NCBI GenBank assembly: GCA_916613615.1
Contig: OU744732.1
Coordinates: 56,814,727-56,878,726, forward strand
From: Steromphala cineraria
Taxonomy: Eukaryota; Mollusca; Gastropoda; Trochida; Trochidae
Reading direction: 5' to 3'
Length of the DNA: 64,000 bases
The notes beneath the pieces are model-generated. The model was not told the DNA's origin, ran no database searches, and saw nothing but the letters and a program-made list of their open reading frames with translations. The position numbers were made by a program, and so were the translations under genes. Shown one piece after another: positions 59,861 through 64,000 of the stretch; position 1 is the first letter of the stretch; each line of letters starts with the position of its first letter.

Positions 59861-62375
59861 GTGTACGCCAGAGCTATATTCCCAGAATGGAAATGTGCGC
59901 TCCCCAATGCTGGCCGTAAGTTTCGCGTTGTCTGTTGTTAGTAGAATTTTATCAAATATCTCAAAATATATACACTTTTAAACAGAGATATTTCATGCTG
60001 TTAATGAGCATTCAATACACGTATACCAAGTTTCAACCATTAATTCAATGCATAGAGTTATGTGATTAGACATTTATGGCACTGTCGTCAGTGATACACG
60101 TTTGAATTTCGGATTTCAGTCACAAATACTATGACACCAACTGATCCAAATGTTTTATAGTTCTGTCATACTTTATTATGTCCTATTATAAGTAATCTGG
60201 AGAAATATAAAGATTAGAAGGTTTACAGTTTAGCAGCATTTCTGGTTTAAAGTTAACACGGTCATAAAATCAGTGTACGCTTCCAAGACGCAACAACATG
60301 TCTTTAGTGTATGCTCTCAATTTATCATGATGTCCGCTCTCAAGAGTGTAGTTCATTGCTAGTCAAAGAGTCTTTACAGCTTTCTAAGCCTTTTGGTTCT
60401 GGAGAAGTCAACATTAAGGCCAGATGAGCTAAAAACTGCAGCTCCAGGGATTGTCACACCCTTAAAAATGGAGGATTATCATAGCGCTTTTATAGAAATA
60501 TCTTATTTGGTAACCCACGTATAACTTATTGAAGAAATTGGTTCATTAGCTCAGTCTCCCATCAACCCAATCAGAGTATATTTTGGTAAAAATAGAAGGA
60601 ATGGAAAATGGAAAATAGATTCAATAATGAAATGGAAGTGAGGATATTATTGCAACAGCATGGAATGTAGATAATGAGTTATAAGTTTAAAAGGTTATGT
60701 TTGCACTTGCTTCTATCTCGTCATTATTGGTTTTGCCGATTATTAAGATCTAAATGGGAGGGCGGTGAGGTAAAGGGATGTCTTCCCATACAATGCTGGG
60801 GGTCCCAGATTTTCAATTTATTACTTCAGTGGTAGGGGGTTTGGGGTCAGAAACGTAATTTTGTCATGCAAAATGCGCATTTACTGTTTTTTTTAGCTCA
60901 TCTGGCCTGAAACGCTCATTGGGCTAAAAGCATGGCATGACATATTGTCCGGCGTCTGTCAGTCCGTCCGTAAACTTTGTGCATTTTCGACTCCTTCTCC
61001 ACAACCAAAAGGACTTGAAAGCTGATTGTTTTTGTATAGATTCATTAACTATTTAAAATTAAATATGAAGCCTGATGAGCTACAGAGCCAGCGGCTCTAT
61101 TTTGTTTTGGTTGTTTTAGTCATCTTCACTTACATATTTAAGTCTGATGAGCTGAAAAAAACAATCTCCTTAGTTGGAAATAAATAATCTATAATCTATG
61201 GTCATGAAATTAGTGCCCCCCGCTTGCTACGTGCTTGTTACTAAATAAGTTAAGAGGGTTAAGAAAGTTAAAGGTGATGGTCGAAATTGATCTAAACAAT
61301 TATTGAAATCAAGACAACCCCTGGATATACCGGATATAGGCCTATCTGTCTTAAGTCGAATAAAATCATAAGATACAAAGACCAATTCCAATTATAAGGA
61401 AGGATGCAGAGTATTGGTCAAGACACTGATCCATTGGCGGAGAAGGCAAACCACTTGTACATCAGAAATTCTTAAGAAGAGATTGATGATCTAATAAATG
61501 ACATTAGACCTCGATGATGACATTAGTCCTCAACATATGATGACATTATTTCACAACGTATCCGTATTGCAAACAATCTCGAGATGGCAACGTGTCCAGA
61601 TTTGTTGATATTACTCTGCAACTTATCCCTTGTTAGGTTCAGGTGGATTAGTTATTTCTTTAAGATGGTCTTAAATATTAGATGAAAGGGCAATTACGAA
61701 GGATAGCAATACAAGATCTTATGCAACACTCAAAGAATGATGATGACGGATAAAAACACTTATTTTCAACAAAAAATATGACACGCATATGTGGGTACGA
61801 CCGGATTATCAGTAGAAAAGTTATCAGATTAGTTACTTGGAAGCGTACACAAAATTTCTATAGCATGAGTTGAGAGCGAACACTTGCGTGAATTGGGAGC
61901 GGACACCACACGACCACGTGGCAGGATGAAAATCTGTAATTTTCTTCACAGTCCAGAAGCGCATTGACATTAAATTTTACAGATACTCTTATCAATACTT
62001 TTAACACTTACTGTTGCAGTATCAGCTCTAAATGAAGTTTAATAATTATGCACGGATGGAAAATTGTGAGTGACCGTCAAACTTACCGGCCAAGACGTCG
62101 TAAATTTTCATAAGTAGTAAAATAACCATTACATAACCAATAATTAATTTTCATTATATGTACATGACCTGAAACATCATTTCCTACAATGATAATTTCA
62201 AAAACTAAATGATCTCCATTGAAACTGTTTTTATATTGTTATATCACTTCCTAATTGGTGTATTTGTATATATCATTGTATCATTGTTTTTGTTTTTGTT
62301 TAAATAATTGTATTGTATAAATGTTATGATCTTCGGTTGAAACTGGAGGAAATAAAGAATCTCTCTCTCTGTCTA
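59861..62375. mobile_element. Unclassified 2.5 kb insertion in copy F
   Basis: Array identity stops exactly after CATGATATCACAAG at 59860 and resumes near 62378 (AACAAAAGTTTCCAAAAGA). Some unit sequence present in E (about 54392-54470) has been replaced. The insert carries an inverted pair GTGTACGCTTCCAAG (60273-60287) and its complement (61836-61850), with related GTACGC and GCGCTCCC motifs at 59861-59915 and GAGCGGAC near 61897. It contains a mollusc-type repeat and ends with AATAAAGAATCTCTCTCTC, like the 3' tail of a LINE. It has no open frame of note. It may be a composite of several elements. Confidence 0.5.
60895..61160 (+). repeat. Interspersed repeat with GCTCATCTGGCC and CGTCCGTCC blocks
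   Basis: TTTTAGCTCATCTGGCCTGA leads into GTCCGGCGTCTGTCAGTCCG and a CATTTTCGACTCCTTCTCCAC block. This type of sequence is common in bivalve and gastropod introns and intergenic DNA. An inverted partner of the first block (GGCCAGATGAGCTAAAAAC) is at about 60419-60438, and two diverged copies (CTGATGAGCTACAG and CTGATGAGCTGAAAA) are at 61069 and 61143. Confidence 0.6.
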
Positions 62376-62451
62376 TTGGAACAAAAGTTTCCAAAAGAGA
62401 AATCATTTAATCTAACGGAAAAATTAAGAATATGGTTGTTGTATAAAAATG

Positions 62452-62484
62452 TATAGTATATAGTATATAGTATATAGTATATAC
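62452..62484. repeat. Heptamer microsatellite (TATAGTA)n
   Basis: Four to five units of TATAGTA occur at a place where other copies of the unit read TTGTTAAATCAACTTG. It is a local expansion. Confidence 0.85.
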
Positions 62485-63450
62485 AAACTTTTATAGTTTT
62501 TCTTTAATCAATATGCAGTTTGATATATTAATACATCATGGTTTCAACGTTCGAAATGTTTTTCTGTGTTTCATTATGTTATTTCATTACCTAAGTTGTA
62601 AAATACAATAAATTGTCTAGCGTAGATATAATTTCTTGCAGGGAAAACCTCACCTGAACACTACATAATAAAAACATTATCTAAGTAATTGTAGCCATAG
62701 AAATAGTTATTAAGTCTATTTATATATGAAAATAAAGCAATAAACGCGCCTTTTATTAGAAACATTAGATACCAAAGCAAGTTCAAACCTGTCAATTGTA
62801 GAGTATGAGAGATAAAAGGACTCTGTTTCATTAATATTTTTGAATTGAAGTAGCGAAACAGTTTTATGTTAGCGGAGATAATATGTAAATGTCATTTCCC
62901 AACTATCACTTGATGAAATTCGAATGCAAGGCAGATACTATAAACTTGATTACCCTTTAGAGCTATCATTTCAAAATATCAACCTGATCATCTGAAAGAA
63001 AAATTATAATCGTTTGCACTTTTAAGGTTCATTATATTACAAAAGTAGGATAAAATAATGACCTTGTTTTCGTCAGCTCTTCTTATAAAGGATCTTTCCT
63101 AGAACATTGACAGAATAACAGATTGACATTTCAAAGTAGGGAGATTCATCCCACATGAAAATCTTTGCATTGTTTTCATAAGAGGATCACCTGTTATGGC
63201 TAATAAGAGGACAATTTGCATACAAGACATTTAAAGCAAGAAATCAAAACTGCCACCAGTGGTTATTTGAAATACCCTGTTCTTAATTTCTATTATCAAA
63301 TAATTGGTTTTAGCTGAATAATCTTGTATTCTTCTATTCCTTCAGCATATTGATCCTTCGTCTCATTGATCCATCAACTCTCACTTTGATCAATTTTATG
63401 AAAATGCTTGATATTGTAAAATACACAATGAACCCAATTATCTCCTGTCT

Positions 63451-64000
63451 CCCTCATTTACAAATATTTAATATAATAAAAATGTTTTACTAGTTTTGTT
63501 TATTCATAAAGTATTTTGAAACACATTTTTTCAATAAAGGTCGAAAAATATGAATAACGACGGAGTCATGTACTATCTATTCAACTCTATCTGTAGACAT
63601 ATATACAAATATAACATATCGACGCCATTACAACAATGGGACCGACGATGTTCCTTACTTGATGATACAACCATGTGCTACATTAAATACGTCATATCAG
63701 TAAGTAGAACGTTATTTATCAAATGATGTCATATTGGTCGAGACCATTGATCAAACTTGAGGGAGAATCTATTGTCAATCATGGCTGACTCGGCGTATGT
63801 CGATTCAAAACCAAATCACATATCATTGACATTGAGAATAGATATTTTGTGCTAATCCTCAATAGATAAAATTCACATTGATTGTTCAATTCATTTGATA
63901 ATGTCATTATTGGAGCGCCCATATAAATAATAATGGATCTCGTCCAATGCCACTGAATATGTTCTACAACTGGAAGTATCATTATTTTTAAATTGTATTT
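63451..64000. other. End of window, no gene seen
   Basis: This AT-rich sequence is not clearly part of the array. The minus-strand frame 63779-63982 has no recognisable domain or exon signals. Confidence 0.4.

Larger units (their letters stand above)
55265..63450 (+). repeat. Array unit copy F (interrupted)
   Basis: F enters the unit at a phase equal to about 51235 in E and continues past the Tc1 insertion (55972-57505), the CT tract and a 2.5 kb insertion (59861-62375) to about 63450. Its last part (62880-63450) resembles copy D from 44330 to 45150, with shared blocks AGAGGATCACCTGTTA and TTGATCCATCAACTCTCAC. No host gene is seen. Confidence 0.75.

Noticed and set aside
1..64000. CRISPR array, bacterial operons, tRNA or rRNA genes
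   Set aside because: The only regular repeats are eukaryotic-type minisatellites and large units. I saw no cloverleaf with conserved tRNA boxes and no rRNA-like block.

Overview
The window is AT-rich invertebrate genomic DNA, most likely from a mollusc. Evidence for a mollusc is a short repeat near 60.9-61.1 kb ('gctcatctggcc' followed by a CGTCCGTCC-rich block) of a type I associate with bivalve and gastropod genomes, together with several Tc1/mariner, LINE and short TTAA-type elements. I found no conventional single-copy host gene. All long coding sequences lie in transposable elements. The species call is an inference.

The background is a degenerate head-to-tail array of a large, mostly non-coding unit of about 10 kb. 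I distinguish six copies: A (1-9855), B (12787-22000), C (22001-36690, holding a 7.5 kb insertion), D (36691-50755), E (50756-55220, truncated) and F (55265 to about 63450). B/C and D/E are true unit-end to unit-start junctions. Other borders are deletions. The copies differ by indels, local tandem duplications and one internal inversion. They also act as built-in empty sites that prove several transposon insertions to the base: TA for two Tc1 elements and TTAA for two MITEs.

The richest region is 26409-33879. A Tc1/mariner element with an otherwise intact DD34E transposase sits at a TA site that is still empty in copy B (15960-15961). Its transposase gene is split by a second, 5.8 kb DNA transposon (26870-32693) flanked by CAATTG duplications. 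The inner element has 32-bp terminal inverted repeats, subterminal palindromes sharing a core with those repeats, a 196-bp minisatellite upstream of its main gene, an intact 782-codon gene for a probable DDE-type transposase (SDGCGGQNK and HTFLPND motifs), and a second same-strand reading frame for an F-box/leucine-rich-repeat protein. The F-box frame has no ATG ahead of the F-box but has a good splice acceptor, so it looks like a spliced cargo exon. This is the most unusual item in the window.

Elsewhere there are three degraded LINE fragments (10.0-11.1, 40.9-42.9 and 48.3-48.9 kb), a second Tc1 element with a one-base frameshift (55972-57505), a piggyBac-like MITE (45759-46320), a Kolobok-like MITE (49329-49680), a foldback insertion (24598-24866), CT and heptamer microsatellites, and an unexplained 2.5 kb insertion (59861-62375) in copy F.
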